Source of the DNA: Croceicoccus pelagius | GTDB lineage: Bacteria; Pseudomonadota; Alphaproteobacteria; Sphingomonadales; Sphingomonadaceae | Reading direction: 5' to 3' | Assembly (NCBI RefSeq): GCF_001661915.1 | Contig: NZ_LYWY01000037.1 | Span: forward strand, 62,001-126,000 | DNA: 64,000 bases | Shown: positions 7,091 to 16,450 of the stretch, in pieces | Numbering within the stretch: position 1 is the first letter of the stretch | Layout of the letters: each line of letters starts with the position of its first letter | Notes under the pieces: generated by a model | The model's database searches: none | What the model was told of the DNA's origin: nothing | Seen by the model: the letters and a program-made list of their open reading frames with translations, nothing else | Position numbers and translations under genes: made by a program

Positions 7091-8085
7091 CAGATCAACC
7101 CGGCAAGCGGGCTCGACGGGTCGGCGTACTTGCGTGTGGCCATGCGGCCTGCGCGATAGGCGGCGCGGCCTGCCTCGACCGAGAGTTTCATGGCATGGGC
7201 CATCAGGATCGGGTCCTTCGCCTCGGCGATGGCGGTGTTCATCAGGACGCCTTCGCAGCCCAGTTCCATTGCGACGGCAGCGTCCGAGGCCGTACCGACG
7301 CCGGCATCGACCAGCACTGGCACGCTTGCGCCTTCAACGATCAGGCGGATTGTAACGCGGTTCTGAATGCCGAGACCCGAACCGATCGGCGCGCCCAGCG
7401 GCATGATCGCGACGGCGCCGGCGTCTTCCAGCTGCTTGGCCGCGATCGGGTCGTCGGCGCAGTACACCATCGGTTTGAAGCCGTCCTTGGCCAAGACTTC
7501 GGTGGCGCGGAGAGTCTCGATCATGTTGGGGTAGAGCGTCTTTGCCTCGCCCAGAACTTCGAGTTTCACGAGGTCCCAGCCGCCCGCCTCGCGCGCAAGA
7601 CGCAGGGTGCGGATCGCGTCTTCGGCAGTGAAGCAGCCCGCCGTGTTGGGCAGGTAGGTGATCTTCTTCGGATCGATATAGTCAGTCAGCATCGGCGCCT
7701 TGGGGTCCGACACGTTGACGCGGCGTACAGCGACGGTGACGATCTCGGCCCCGCTCGCCTCGACCGCGGCGGCGTTCTGTTCGAAATCCTTGTACTTGCC
7801 CGTGCCCACGATCAGGCGCGAACGGAAGGTCTGGCCGGCCACCGACCAGCTATCGTCGCCTACCGGACTCACGTCACCACCTCCCACGAAATGTACGATT
7901 TCCAGCTTGTCGCCCTGCGCCAGACCCACGCCTTCGAGGGTAGAGCGCGGGACGATGTCGCCATTGCGCTCCACCGCGACTTTCGCAGGGTCCAGTTCGA
8001 GCAGGCGGGCTAGGTCCGCGATCGAGCTGCCGCGGGGAATACGGCGGGTCTCGCCGTTGACGATGATGGAGATCTGTTCGGACAT
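7090..8085 (-). CDS. thiSG: ThiS-ThiG fusion: sulfur carrier plus thiazole synthase
   Basis: The N-terminal ~65 residues ([19 protein letters not shown] through [10 protein letters not shown]) are ThiS, which carries sulfur as a thiocarboxylate on its terminal Gly-Gly. The remainder is ThiG ([15 protein letters not shown] with the Schiff-base lysine, [41 protein letters not shown]), the TIM-barrel enzyme that builds thiazole phosphate for thiamine. The carrier's GG is internal here and runs straight into DVSPVGDD. Such bifunctional fusions are known. MSEQ at 8085 is preferred; ATG 8097 is an alternative. No TPP riboswitch fits in the short space upstream. Confidence 0.92.
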   Translation of the reverse strand: MSEQISIIVNGETRRIPRGSSIADLARLLELDPAKVAVERNGDIVPRSTLEGVGLAQGDKLEIVHFVGGGDVSPVGDDSWSVAGQTFRSRLIVGTGKYKDFEQNAAAVEASGAEIVTVAVRRVNVSDPKAPMLTDYIDPKKITYLPNTAGCFTAEDAIRTLRLAREAGGWDLVKLEVLGEAKTLYPNMIETLRATEVLAKDGFKPMVYCADDPIAAKQLEDAGAVAIMPLGAPIGSGLGIQNRVTIRLIVEGASVPVLVDAGVGTASDAAVAMELGCEGVLMNTAIAEAKDPILMAHAMKLSVEAGRAAYRAGRMATRKYADPSSPLAGLI

Positions 8086-8168
8086 GGAAGGCGACATAGC
8101 CGCTTTGCCCGCCGCTTCAAGCTCCGCCATGCAAGAGGGCGGGGGCGGCCGGTGCTTTTGTCGGGCAA

Positions 8169-8543
8169 TCAGAAGGAATGCGCGCGTAGGTTCATGACGT
8201 GCGCGATGGCAACACAAACGACACCCGCGATCGTCAGGAAAGCTTCATGCGCGCCATGCGGAACGGTCAGAGCCACGCCCATCAGCGCGAGGCCGAAACC
8301 GCCGACGGCCAGCGGCATCATCCGGCCATGGCGCAGGACGCCAACCCCGATGGTCGCCGCGCCGACGAGGATCGCAAGGCCGAGACCGAATTCGTGGATT
8401 TCAGGTGCGAGCAACCACTGCCCGCCAAGCCCCAGCAGCCCGACAAGCAGGATGCTGGCCACGCAATGCACGGCACACAGGCCGGAAAGGGCGATTCCCA
8501 TCCGGTCCAGCTTCAGCCGCGTCGCATAGCTTGGTCGTTCCAT
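8169..8543 (-). CDS. MerC-domain membrane protein
   Basis: This 124-residue protein has about four membrane segments and the N-terminal motif [15 protein letters not shown], the paired cysteines of MerC-type mercury/metal transporters. The cluster HEFGLGLAI and the C-terminal H-rich tail ([11 protein letters not shown]) may also touch metal. No other mer gene is near, so resistance to mercury is unlikely to be its main task. It is divergent from ctaA/COX15, and a Zur-like dyad overlapping a perfect TATAAT sits between them, so zinc-responsive control is plausible. Its stop lies about 80 bp before the thiS-thiG start in the same direction. Confidence 0.75.
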   Translation of the reverse strand: MERPSYATRLKLDRMGIALSGLCAVHCVASILLVGLLGLGGQWLLAPEIHEFGLGLAILVGAATIGVGVLRHGRMMPLAVGGFGLALMGVALTVPHGAHEAFLTIAGVVCVAIAHVMNLRAHSF

Positions 8544-8555
8544 GAGGGGTCATGT

Positions 8556-8572
8556 ATGTAACATTATATCAT
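8556..8572. promoter_or_regulatory. Zur-like operator over the MerC gene -10 box
   Basis: Read on the minus strand the 17-mer is ATGATATAATGTTACAT. It matches 12 of the 15 defined positions of the Zur-type consensus ATGTTATA-NN-ATAACAT. It contains a perfect TATAAT (complement of 8563-8568) at a suitable distance from the MerC ATG at 8543. Binding by Zur is inference; the regulator gene is not in the window. Confidence 0.4.
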
Positions 8573-8641
8573 TTAACAAGCGGAATCGGCGAGACGCCCT
8601 TGCGCTTTGCGCCAAAGCGACGCAGATGCGGGGCCGAAGAG

Positions 8642-9748
8642 ATGAAAACGGCCCTTATCTATCCCCCCGATTCCGTCCGGTATGGCAGCGAGAGGCCTTT
8701 GGCCCTGTCGCGCTGGTTGGCGTTCGTTGCGGCACTCGTAATCCTGATGATCGCAGTGGGTGGCATTACCCGTCTCACCGAATCGGGACTGTCCATCACC
8801 GAATGGAAGCCGGTGACCGGCGCCTTGCCGCCCCTTAGCGAAACCGCGTGGCAGGCCGAGTTCGACGCCTATAAGCAGATCCCCGAATATATCGAGGTGA
8901 ACGGCCCGGCCGGCATGACGCTGGCCGAATACAAATTCATCTACTTCTGGGAATGGTTTCACCGCCTGCTGGGGCGTTTGATCGGCATGGCCTTTGCTCT
9001 GCCGCTGGCATGGTTCTGGTTTCGCGGGGCTATTCCGGCCGGATACAAGCCGCGCCTGTTGGCGCTTCTGGCGCTTGGCGGCCTGCAGGGTGTGTTCGGT
9101 TGGATGATGGTCCGGTCGGGCGTTGGCGCCGAAGCGATGCTGGATATGCGGACCGACGTTTCGCACTACTGGCTCTCGATCCACCTGATGACCGCGCTGT
9201 TCACGCTGGGCGGCCTGGTCTGGACCGCGCTCGACTTGCGCAACTGGGCGCGCAGCGATCCGCATGCGGGGCTTTCGGGCTTCAGCGTCGGTGTTCTTGC
9301 GGTCCTGGCGGTACAGCTGCTTTACGGTGCATGGATGGCAGGTCTCGACGCGGGCTATGTCGCAGGCGGCGGGCTGCTCAATTCGTGGCCGCTGATGCAG
9401 GGCAGCCTGTTTCCCGAGGGCATCGACTGGTCGCGCGGCGCACTTTTCGCGTTCACGGCCGACCCGTATCTCGTGCACTTCATCCATCGCTGGTGGGCAT
9501 GGGTCGCGGTCGCCGCGCTTGTCGTAATGGGCCGCCGGCTGCGAGCAAGGCATCGCCATATCTCTATCTTCATTCACGCCGCTTTCGGAACGCAAATCTT
9601 GCTCGGCATCGCGACGATCTGGACCGGCATGGAAATCTGGGTCGCTGTCGCCCACCAGGTCGTCGGCGCGCTGGTGCTCGTCACTACGGTCTGGGGCGCA
9701 CACGCGCTGGGCTTTCGCGACAGGATGCCGGGAAGCGTGATGAAATGA
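8642..9748 (+). CDS. ctaA: Heme A synthase (COX15/CtaA)
   Basis: This inner-membrane enzyme oxidises the C8 methyl of heme O to the formyl group of heme A, needed by aa3-type cytochrome oxidase. The 368-residue protein has eight membrane segments. The conserved histidine blocks are all present: FWEWFHRLLGRLIG, SHYWLSIHL, FIHRWWAWV and AHQVVGAL. The GGxTRLTxSGLSxxxWxPVTG signature appears as GGITRLTESGLSITEWKPVTG. ATG 8642, after CGAAGAG, is chosen over an upstream in-frame ATG at 8552 that would overlap the divergent promoter. cutA begins within its last codons (ATGA). Confidence 0.93.
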   Translation: MKTALIYPPDSVRYGSERPLALSRWLAFVAALVILMIAVGGITRLTESGLSITEWKPVTGALPPLSETAWQAEFDAYKQIPEYIEVNGPAGMTLAEYKFIYFWEWFHRLLGRLIGMAFALPLAWFWFRGAIPAGYKPRLLALLALGGLQGVFGWMMVRSGVGAEAMLDMRTDVSHYWLSIHLMTALFTLGGLVWTALDLRNWARSDPHAGLSGFSVGVLAVLAVQLLYGAWMAGLDAGYVAGGGLLNSWPLMQGSLFPEGIDWSRGALFAFTADPYLVHFIHRWWAWVAVAALVVMGRRLRARHRHISIFIHAAFGTQILLGIATIWTGMEIWVAVAHQVVGALVLVTTVWGAHALGFRDRMPGSVMK

Positions 9749-10074
9749 GCGGGGCGGCGCTGATCTGGGCTCCCTTCGAGGACGAAGATAGCGCCGCAAA
9801 GGTCGCCGACGCGCTGCTCGACGAAGGCCTGATCGCCTGCTGCAACATGATCCCGATCAAGTCGCGCTACGTCTGGCATGGCGAGCGCGGCGCCGGCGAT
9901 GAAGTCGGCGCGCTGTTCAAGACGCGGGCCGACATGCTCCACCGCGCGGTCGCCCGGTTGGAAGAGCTACACCCCTACGAAACCCCCGCGATAACGGGTT
10001 GGACTTGCGGGGCCGCAGGGGGCGAGACGCTGGCGTGGCTCGCGGGGATTGGGACGGTCGCACGCAACGGCTGA
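9745..10074 (+). CDS. cutA: Divalent-cation tolerance protein CutA
   Basis: CutA proteins form trimers with a ferredoxin-like fold and bind divalent metals; their exact role is unsettled. The 109-residue product has the family landmarks ALLDEGLIACCNMIP, SRYVWHGERG, LFKTRADML and the terminal HPYETPAI. Its ATG overlaps the heme A synthase stop by four bases, so both come from one message. Its stop is about 140 bp before rplM. Confidence 0.93.
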   Translation: MSGAALIWAPFEDEDSAAKVADALLDEGLIACCNMIPIKSRYVWHGERGAGDEVGALFKTRADMLHRAVARLEELHPYETPAITGWTCGAAGGETLAWLAGIGTVARNG

Positions 10075-10212
10075 CTCTGAACGGTATTATTTTACCGCGC
10101 CCGAAAGCCCCCGATTTGCTTGACTTGCGGCACCGATGCGCACAAAAGCGCGCCAACTCGCCGCGGCAGCCCCGTGGCGATTCTGTTTTTTCAACGTAAG
10201 GAACTGAAAGCC

Positions 10213-10692
10213 ATGAAGGCAATCAGCACCCAGACCCGGTCGATCAAGCCGGCCGAGGTCGAAAAGAAGTGGCACATCATCGACGCCGACGGTCTCGTCG
10301 TCGGTCGTCTGGCGGTGATCATCGCCAACCACCTGCGCGGCAAGCACAAGCCGAGCTACACCCCGCACGTCGATTGCGGCGACCATGTCGTCGTCATCAA
10401 CGCGGACAAGGTGAAGTTCACCGGCAACAAGACGCAGGACAAGAAATACTACAAGCACACCGGCTATGCCGGCGGCATCAAGGAAACGACCCCGGCGAAG
10501 ATCCTCGGAGGCCGCTTCCCTGAGCGCGTGCTTGAAAAGGCCGTTGAGCGTATGGTTCCGCGTGGCCCGCTTGGCCGTCAGCAGATGAAGGCTCTCCACC
10601 TCTACGCCGGCACCGAACACCCGCACGACGGTCAGAAGCCCGCCGTGCTCGATGTCGCTGCCCGCAATCGCAAGAACAAGGTTGGTGCATAA
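10213..10692 (+). CDS. rplM: 50S ribosomal protein L13
   Basis: L13 is an early-assembling 23S rRNA-binding protein. The 159-residue product matches the family from [23 protein letters not shown] to [28 protein letters not shown] 10213 after GTAAGGAACTGAAAGCC gives the usual start. The leader from 10075 contains TTGACT at 10120-10125 but only a weak -10 element. The rplM stop overlaps the rpsI ATG by one base (TAATG), the normal coupling of this pair. Confidence 0.97.
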   Translation: MKAISTQTRSIKPAEVEKKWHIIDADGLVVGRLAVIIANHLRGKHKPSYTPHVDCGDHVVVINADKVKFTGNKTQDKKYYKHTGYAGGIKETTPAKILGGRFPERVLEKAVERMVPRGPLGRQQMKALHLYAGTEHPHDGQKPAVLDVAARNRKNKVGA

Positions 10693-11198
10693 TGGCCGAC
10701 AACGAAGTTAAGGACCTTTCCGATCTCGCCGAGCTTACCGAAGGCACCGAGATCGAGAACACCGAAGCCCAGGCCCCCACCACGCCGCTGCGCGAGCAGC
10801 AGCTGGACAAGTTCGGCCGCGCCTACGCAACCGGCCGCCGCAAAGACGCCGTCGCACGCGTCTGGATCAAGCCCGGCTCGGGCAAGGTCATCGTCAACGG
10901 CCGCGACCAGGAAGTCTACTTCGCGCGTCCCACGTTGCGTCTCGTCATCGACCAGCCCTTCTCGATCACCGATCGCCAGGGCCAGTACGACGTCGTCGCC
11001 ACCGTCAAGGGTGGTGGCCTCTCGGGTCAGGCAGGCGCCGTGAAGCACGGTATCTCGCAGGCTCTCACCAAGTACGAGCCTGCTCTGCGCGGCACCGTCA
11101 AGGCGGCCGGCTTCCTCACCCGCGACAGCCGCGTGGTCGAGCGTAAGAAGTACGGCCGTGCAAAGGCACGTCGTAGCTTCCAGTTCTCGAAGCGTTGA
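10692..11198 (+). CDS. rpsI: 30S ribosomal protein S9
   Basis: S9 binds the 3' domain of 16S rRNA, and its C-terminal KR tail reaches the P-site tRNA. The conserved part begins at [22 protein letters not shown] (about residue 40) and ends FQFSKR. In front is an acidic extension of about 40 residues ([22 protein letters not shown]...) that is common in sphingomonads and rare elsewhere. A strong terminator follows at 11219-11250. Confidence 0.97.
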   Translation: MADNEVKDLSDLAELTEGTEIENTEAQAPTTPLREQQLDKFGRAYATGRRKDAVARVWIKPGSGKVIVNGRDQEVYFARPTLRLVIDQPFSITDRQGQYDVVATVKGGGLSGQAGAVKHGISQALTKYEPALRGTVKAAGFLTRDSRVVERKKYGRAKARRSFQFSKR

Positions 11199-11218
11199 CG
11201 TCTCGCAGACATACATCG

Positions 11219-11250
11219 AAAAAGGGCCGTATTCGTACGGCCCTTTTTTT
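11219..11250 (+). terminator. Rho-independent terminator after rplM-rpsI
   Basis: AAAAAGGGCCGTA (11219-11231), a TTCG loop and TACGGCCCTTTTT form a perfect 13-bp stem followed by a T-run. It lies 20 bases after the rpsI stop. Confidence 0.95.
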
Positions 11251-11284
11251 TGCGCCCCATCCTTGTGAAGGTCCCGCCTGACCC

Positions 11285-12025
11285 ATGCGTTTCCTGACCA
11301 GATCGAAGCCGCAGGCCCCTGCCCGGCTTCCCGGTTTCGACTATGCCGAAGACCCGCGGATCGAACGCATGGTCTTCATCTGCGGGCTCCATCGCAGCGG
11401 GACGACCCTGCTCGAACATTACCTCGCCTCGCATTTCGAACTCTCGATCCTGCGCGCCTCGGTGCCCGAGAACGAGGGGCAGCATATCCAGACCGTCTAT
11501 TCGACCGCCAAGTCGTTCGGCGGACCGGGCAGGTTCGCGTTCAATCCGGCGCTTGGCACGCAGATCCTCGACCAGTGGAAGCCCTTCGTGGTCGGCAATG
11601 CCCCAGCGCTGCTGGAAAAGAGCCCGCCCAACCTCGCGAGGATAGGCTGGCTGCGGAAGGTCTTCCCCGGCGCACGTTTCGTCATCCTGACCCGCGATCC
11701 GCGCGCAGCGGCGGCCGCTACGCAGAAGTGGGCCAAGACTTCGCTTCCCGAACTGATGATGCACTGGAACGTCGCCCATTCCGCCGCGCTTGCCGACATG
11801 CGCGAGGATGACTGCCATGTCCTTCGCTATGAAGACTTGTGCGAAGATGCCGAGGCGGCGCTCGCGGCGAGCGGCCTTGCCGCCACGCTGACGCGCCGCG
11901 CCGAACCTGTCGCGATCGAGGACCGTTTCGCGACCTTTCGCAATTCGAACGCCCGCTATTTCGAACTGCACGAAGGCACCAGATATGGCCGGGGCGCGTG
12001 GGACGAATTCGGCTACAGCGTCTGA
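11285..12025 (+). CDS. Sulfotransferase family protein
   Basis: The 246-residue protein has the PAPS-binding 5' phosphosulfate loop as GLHRSGTTLL (residues 34-43) and the 3' phosphate site as VILTRDPRAAAAATQKW. That identifies a sulfotransferase-3-like enzyme. The final segment NARYFELHEGTRYGRGAWDEFGY resembles the C-terminal part of bacterial glycan or tyrosyl-type sulfotransferases. The acceptor is unknown and no sulfate-activation gene is close. It stands alone after the ribosomal terminator, starting at ATG 11285. Confidence 0.85.
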   Translation: MRFLTRSKPQAPARLPGFDYAEDPRIERMVFICGLHRSGTTLLEHYLASHFELSILRASVPENEGQHIQTVYSTAKSFGGPGRFAFNPALGTQILDQWKPFVVGNAPALLEKSPPNLARIGWLRKVFPGARFVILTRDPRAAAAATQKWAKTSLPELMMHWNVAHSAALADMREDDCHVLRYEDLCEDAEAALAASGLAATLTRRAEPVAIEDRFATFRNSNARYFELHEGTRYGRGAWDEFGYSV

Positions 12026-12088
12026 CCACGCACTTCAAATCGAGTAACCAGTCGTGCATCTTCCCTTTCGAACAGGATTGGGGGTCGC

Positions 12089-13513
12089 ATGAAAAGAACC
12101 ACATATATCGGGCTCGCCGCAGTTGCGCTGGCGGCATCGCCGATACACGCAAAGACCACAGCGCTTGTCGGGGCCACCGCCATCGACGGAACCGGCACCG
12201 CGATCGAGGACAGCGTGATCATTGTCGACGACGGGCGGATTTCCTGCATCGGAACCGCAGACGACTGCAAGGTCCCGAAGAAGGCCGAGATCGTCCAGCT
12301 TGCCGGGCGTTACGTAACGCCGGGCCTTATCGACTCTCATGTCCATTTCGCCCAGACCGGCTGGCTCGACGGACGGCCAGATGGGTTGAGTGCGCCGGAT
12401 ATCTATCCCTACCACGAAACCATGGCCACGCTTCGGGCCGATCCGGGGCGCTGGCACCGGGCCTATCTGTGTTCAGGCATTACCTCGGTTTTTGATGTCG
12501 GCGGTGCTGACTGGAGCGTTACGGGCGAGCAGGCGACCGATACCGACCGTCCCGATCGCGCGCGCGCCCGCGCGGCAGGCCCGCTGATCACGCATGCCAG
12601 CGAGTATAATGAGAATTACGTCGCGGGTGGCCATCCTGAACTCGCACCATTTCTGCCATTCGACACCGACGACGAGGTGCGTGCAGCCATCGCGCATCTT
12701 CAGGCCATCGGCTCTAATGCGGTAAAGGTCTGGTTCCTGAAGCCCAAGCCCGAACTGCGCGAGGAACTGGAGAACCGCCTGCTTTTGACCGGAAAGCTGG
12801 CGCGGGAAGCGGGCCTGCCCCTCATCGTCCACGCGACCGGACTGGAGGAGGCCAAGGCCGCCCTGCGCGCCGGAGCGACGATTCTGGTTCACAGCGTCGA
12901 CGACAAGCCCGTCGATGCCGAGTTTCTCGACCTCCTGAAAGTGAACGACACGGTCTACACGCCCACCATCGTCGTTGGCGAAGGCTGGCTTCGCGCAATG
13001 GCTGCCGTCGCGACGGGCGCTGCCTACACCATCGACGATCCGGGCAAGTGCGTGGACGATGCGATCATCGAGCGGATCGTCACGCCCGAAGGGCTTAAGG
13101 GACTGGCCGAGCGTCTCACGCCCGATTACGTCGTCGACAGGGCGCTGGCAATAGGACGGGAGCAGGCGATCATGGAGCACAATTTGCGCGCCGTTCGCGA
13201 TGCGGGCGGGCGGATAGCGGTCGGCACCGATGCCGGCAATCCGCTGACGCTCCACGGCGCGTCGATCTACTGGGAGATGGAAGCGATGCAGGCCGCGGGC
13301 ATGCCCCCTGGCGAAGTGATCGAGGCCGCAACAATCGCCGGCGCGAAGGCGATGGGTGTCGACGCAGAAACAGGCTCGCTAACGGCGGGGAAGTCAGCCG
13401 ACCTGCTCGTCATGGCCGAAGACCCGCGCAAGAACGTTACCGCCTTTCGCCAGATCAGCCATGTAATGCGCAAGGGCACCTTGTACGAGCAGCACGAGCT
13501 GCAGGTGCGTTAA
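12089..13513 (+). CDS. Secreted metal-dependent amidohydrolase
   Basis: The 474-residue product has a signal peptide (MKRTTYIGLAAVALAASPIHA) and an imidazolonepropionase/prolidase-like amidohydrolase barrel. Metal-site motifs in order are DSHVHF, NAVKVWF (the bridging, probably carboxylated lysine), IVHATG, LVHSVDD and GTDAGNPLTLHG. The terminal beta-sandwich contains GSLTAGKSADLLVMAEDP. Relatives act on peptides, lactones or beta-lactam-like amides in the periplasm; the substrate here is unknown. Its TAA shares two bases with the stop of the convergent CDGSH gene. Confidence 0.88.
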   Translation: MKRTTYIGLAAVALAASPIHAKTTALVGATAIDGTGTAIEDSVIIVDDGRISCIGTADDCKVPKKAEIVQLAGRYVTPGLIDSHVHFAQTGWLDGRPDGLSAPDIYPYHETMATLRADPGRWHRAYLCSGITSVFDVGGADWSVTGEQATDTDRPDRARARAAGPLITHASEYNENYVAGGHPELAPFLPFDTDDEVRAAIAHLQAIGSNAVKVWFLKPKPELREELENRLLLTGKLAREAGLPLIVHATGLEEAKAALRAGATILVHSVDDKPVDAEFLDLLKVNDTVYTPTIVVGEGWLRAMAAVATGAAYTIDDPGKCVDDAIIERIVTPEGLKGLAERLTPDYVVDRALAIGREQAIMEHNLRAVRDAGGRIAVGTDAGNPLTLHGASIYWEMEAMQAAGMPPGEVIEAATIAGAKAMGVDAETGSLTAGKSADLLVMAEDPRKNVTAFRQISHVMRKGTLYEQHELQVR

Positions 13514-14196
13514 TCGCGGTCGGAAAAGCCGATCTTGATATGCGAGCCGTCGCAGAACGGCTTGTTCCCGCTCGCACCGCAACGGCATAACGCCATGCGG
13601 TTGCGGGACTCGTAGCGCTCTCCATCCGCGCCGGTCAGCGACACGCCGCCTTCGACATAGAGCGGGCCCGAACATTCCTCTGCCGGGTCCTGCGTCGTCG
13701 AGATGCGGGGGTCGCGCGGGTGTTCGACCATGTCACCGCTCTCGGCGTCGACCGCGACGAGCCGCCCCGATGGGCAGCGGGCGATCTGGTTGAGAAAGAC
13801 GTCTGCGATTTCGTCCTCGTCGGTCCGCTCCACCTCTTTCCAAACGGTCTGATACGTGTCGCAGAACCGTGCCACGGCGCAGAGGTCTTCCTTGTCGAGC
13901 AGATGATAGCGCGGGCCTTCGAGCTTATTCGCCTTTTCGACGAAGCCGCTGCGATCCGCCGTCTCGGTGCCGTCGAAATCGGTGTCCTCGTGGCTGCCGT
14001 CGCAGAACGGCTTGTTGGCGCTGTGCCCGCAGCGGCACAGATAATACGTCGGTTCGGCATCATGTTCGCCGGTCTTCGCCCAGTCGAGCGAAGCGCCGTC
14101 CGGGCCGGTTTCGATCTTCTGATCGATGAGGGGAAGCGAAGCGCTTACCTCGTAGGGGCCGTCTTCGGTGATCTTGATGCCGTGTGCGTCTGCCAT
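13510..14196 (-). CDS. Double CDGSH iron-sulfur protein
   Basis: The 228-residue protein contains two copies of the CDGSH motif: LCRCGHSANKPFCDGSH in the first third, and LCRCGASGNKPFCDGSH near the C-terminus. Each binds one redox-active [2Fe-2S] cluster through three Cys and one His, as in mitoNEET. The middle part (AVARFCDTYQTVWKEV, QIARCPSGRLVAVD) resembles the DUF1271-type iron-sulfur domain often joined to CDGSH motifs. No signal peptide is seen, so it should be cytoplasmic. Confidence 0.9.
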   Translation of the reverse strand: MADAHGIKITEDGPYEVSASLPLIDQKIETGPDGASLDWAKTGEHDAEPTYYLCRCGHSANKPFCDGSHEDTDFDGTETADRSGFVEKANKLEGPRYHLLDKEDLCAVARFCDTYQTVWKEVERTDEDEIADVFLNQIARCPSGRLVAVDAESGDMVEHPRDPRISTTQDPAEECSGPLYVEGGVSLTGADGERYESRNRMALCRCGASGNKPFCDGSHIKIGFSDRD

Positions 14197-14237
14197 GCCC
14201 GATCAACTGACCGGCAGGCCGTGCGGTTCCTCGAGCC

Positions 14238-14909
14238 TCAAGCCTCTTCGGCGCGGCCCTTGAAGTCCTGGGCGATCACGTACCATTCCGAACTGCCCTT
14301 GCGGCTGGCAGGAGGCTTGGCGTGTTTAACGGTGCGGAAGTTCTTTTTCAGGATGTCGAGCAGCGCCTTGTCGGTGCCGCCGGCAAAGACCTTGGCCACG
14401 AAATCGCCGCCCGGCGCCAGTGTCTGGACTGCAAAGTCGACCGCCGTTTCGACAAGACCCATCGTGCGCAAGTGGTCGGTCTGTTTATGACCGACAGTGT
14501 TCGCCGCCATGTCGGACAGGACAAGATCGGGAGCCTGACCCAATGCCTCCATCAGCGCGTCGGGTGCCGTGTCATCCATGAAGTCCATTTTGAAGATCGT
14601 CACGCCGGGCAGGGGATCGACGTCGAGCAGGTCGATGCCCACAATCTTCGCCTGCGGACGGCGTTGCGCAACGACCTGGCTCCACCCACCCGGTGCAATG
14701 CCCAGATCCACGACGGCGTTCGCTTTCTTCAGAAGCGCGAACTTCTCGTCCAGCTCCTTCAGCTTGTAAGCGGCGCGGCTGCGATAGCCGTCCGCCTTGG
14801 CCTGCGCGACGTAAGGATCGTTCAGCTGACGCGCCAGCCAGCGCGCCGACGACGCAGTACGCTTCTTGTTGCTTTTCAGCTTCTGGCGGTCCTGACCCGA
14901 TCTGCTCAT
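14238..14909 (-). CDS. rlmE: 23S rRNA 2'-O-methyltransferase RlmE (FtsJ)
   Basis: RlmE methylates the ribose of U2552 (E. coli numbering) in the A-loop of 23S rRNA with SAM. The 223-residue protein shows the SAM motif [15 protein letters not shown], the catalytic K-D-K-E set with [18 protein letters not shown] and FVAKVF, and an N-terminal basic tail. ATG 14909 gives the family start; longer in-frame starts would run into the upstream ppx gene. That gene ends 10 bp before, so they form an operon. Confidence 0.95.
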   Translation of the reverse strand: MSRSGQDRQKLKSNKKRTASSARWLARQLNDPYVAQAKADGYRSRAAYKLKELDEKFALLKKANAVVDLGIAPGGWSQVVAQRRPQAKIVGIDLLDVDPLPGVTIFKMDFMDDTAPDALMEALGQAPDLVLSDMAANTVGHKQTDHLRTMGLVETAVDFAVQTLAPGGDFVAKVFAGGTDKALLDILKKNFRTVKHAKPPASRKGSSEWYVIAQDFKGRAEEA

Positions 14910-14919
14910 GGCGCGCCTC

Positions 14920-16155
14920 TTACAGCGGTTTTTCACGCTGGGCGAGAGCGCGCGGCTGATCCAGTCTCGCCCCGCCCATGAGCGAGCGCAGAATACCCTC
15001 GCGAATGCCGCGATCGGCAACGCCAAGGCGGGCGGCAGGCCAGAGGTCGAGGATCGTTTCCAGGATCGCACAGCCCGCGACGACCAGTTCGGCACGGTCG
15101 CGCCCGATGCAGGGCAGCGCCTGCCGTTCCTCGGGCGAAATGTGCGAAAGCTGCTTGGCGATGTCGCGCATGGCCAGCGCCTCGACGATCAGCCCGTCGA
15201 CCGCGCGGCGATCGTATTGCGGCAGGCCGAGGTGCAGGCTGGCCAGCGTGGTGACAGTGCCGCTGGTGCCCAGAAGCCGCAGACCGTCCTCGCCGCCTTG
15301 CGAGCGGAAGGGTTTGAGACGCATCGAGAAGTCGGAGAAGGATCTATGCACCGCGCGGCGCATCTCACGATACCGTTCGAGCCGCTGATTGTCGGATTCC
15401 TCGGCGTTGCTGGCGGGGAAACTCTCGGTCAAAGAGACGACACCCCACGGCACCGATTGCCAGTCAACGATGCGCGGAACGGCCTTGCCGGTCTCGATCA
15501 GGACCAGTTCGGTCGAGCCGCCGCCGATGTCGAAGATCATCGCCGGGCCTTCGCCGCGTTCGAGGAGGACATGGCAGCCGAGCACGGCAAGCCGCGCTTC
15601 TTCCTGGGCACTGATCACGTCGAGCACGATGCCCGTTTCGCGGCGGACGCGTTCGATGAAGTCGTCGCCGTTCGATGCGCGGCGGCACGCCTCGGTCGCG
15701 ACCGAGCGGGCGAGGTGGACGTTGCGGCGCTTCAGCTTGTCCGAGCAGACGTGGAGCGCGGACAGCGCGCGATCCATCGCCTCGTCCGACAGTCGCCCGG
15801 TCTGCGCCAGGCCTTCGCCCAGACGCACGACGCGGCTGAATGCATCGATCACGACGAAGTTCTCGCCCGAAGGCCGTGCGATGAGAAGGCGGCAGTTGTT
15901 GGTGCCAAGGTCGATCGCGGCATAGGCCTGCCGCGAGGGGCGGCCCTGCGGAACGTTGCCGGAAGAAGGTTTCGCGTTCTGCTGCGGAGCGTTTCCGCGC
16001 GCAGGTCTGCCTCGCCTGTTCCGGTTGTTCGACTGCCTGTCCGGCGCGCCCTTGGCAGATGGGGGTCTGCGTGCCCCTTCCGATCCCGGATCGTGCGACC
16101 TGTCCGCGGTCTGCCGATCCTCGTCCTGCGATGCCGGCGGGTCCAGATCCGCCAT
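14920..16155 (-). CDS. Exopolyphosphatase / pppGpp phosphatase (Ppx/GppA)
   Basis: The 411-residue protein hydrolyses polyphosphate or the gamma phosphate of pppGpp. The actin-like fold motifs are [52 protein letters not shown] and [12 protein letters not shown]. The first ~75 residues are Pro/Arg/Gly/Asn-rich and look disordered, an extension not found in E. coli Ppx. The C-terminal domain is short, as in alphaproteobacterial forms. It is followed closely by rlmE. Polyphosphate and pppGpp substrates cannot be told apart by sequence. Confidence 0.9.
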   Translation of the reverse strand: MADLDPPASQDEDRQTADRSHDPGSEGARRPPSAKGAPDRQSNNRNRRGRPARGNAPQQNAKPSSGNVPQGRPSRQAYAAIDLGTNNCRLLIARPSGENFVVIDAFSRVVRLGEGLAQTGRLSDEAMDRALSALHVCSDKLKRRNVHLARSVATEACRRASNGDDFIERVRRETGIVLDVISAQEEARLAVLGCHVLLERGEGPAMIFDIGGGSTELVLIETGKAVPRIVDWQSVPWGVVSLTESFPASNAEESDNQRLERYREMRRAVHRSFSDFSMRLKPFRSQGGEDGLRLLGTSGTVTTLASLHLGLPQYDRRAVDGLIVEALAMRDIAKQLSHISPEERQALPCIGRDRAELVVAGCAILETILDLWPAARLGVADRGIREGILRSLMGGARLDQPRALAQREKPL

Positions 16156-16346
16156 GCTGTATTTCCAAATCCAAAATCAATGAACTGCGCCCCTGGCCAG
16201 TGGCCATGCGCAGCGAACCTGGAACCCATGCTAACGGCGGGTGGTTAAAGTGACAAGTTCGCGGCCGGAAACCATGCAAGACTCGCCTTGACGCAGGCGG
16301 GAGATGCTAATATTGGGCGCCCCTCGGCGGCCGATTGGCTGCCCGT

Positions 16347-16420
16347 TGCCCCGTCGTCTAATGGTAAGACTACGGATTCTGATTCCGTCTATCGAGGTTC
16401 GAATCCTCGCGGGGCATCCA
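16347..16420 (+). tRNA. tRNA-Gln (anticodon CTG)
   Basis: The cloverleaf is complete. The 7-bp acceptor is TGCCCCG (16347-16353) with CGGGGCA (16410-16416). The anticodon stem ACGGA/TCCGT encloses the loop TTCTGAT, giving anticodon CTG. The T arm is CGAGG-TTCGAAT-CCTCG. The discriminator is T and CCA is encoded. It reads opposite to both flanking genes and stands alone. Confidence 0.96.
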
Positions 16421-16450
16421 CTTTCCAAACCTCCCTGATGAACGGGCTGC

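Noticed and set aside
8086-8168. TPP riboswitch before thiS-thiG
   Set aside because: The gap is under 100 bases and the conserved CTGAGA and ACCTGATC segments are not found.
16347-16420. tRNA-Gln as an integration site for a genomic island
   Set aside because: No integrase, no repeated 3' tRNA fragment and no composition change are visible on either side.
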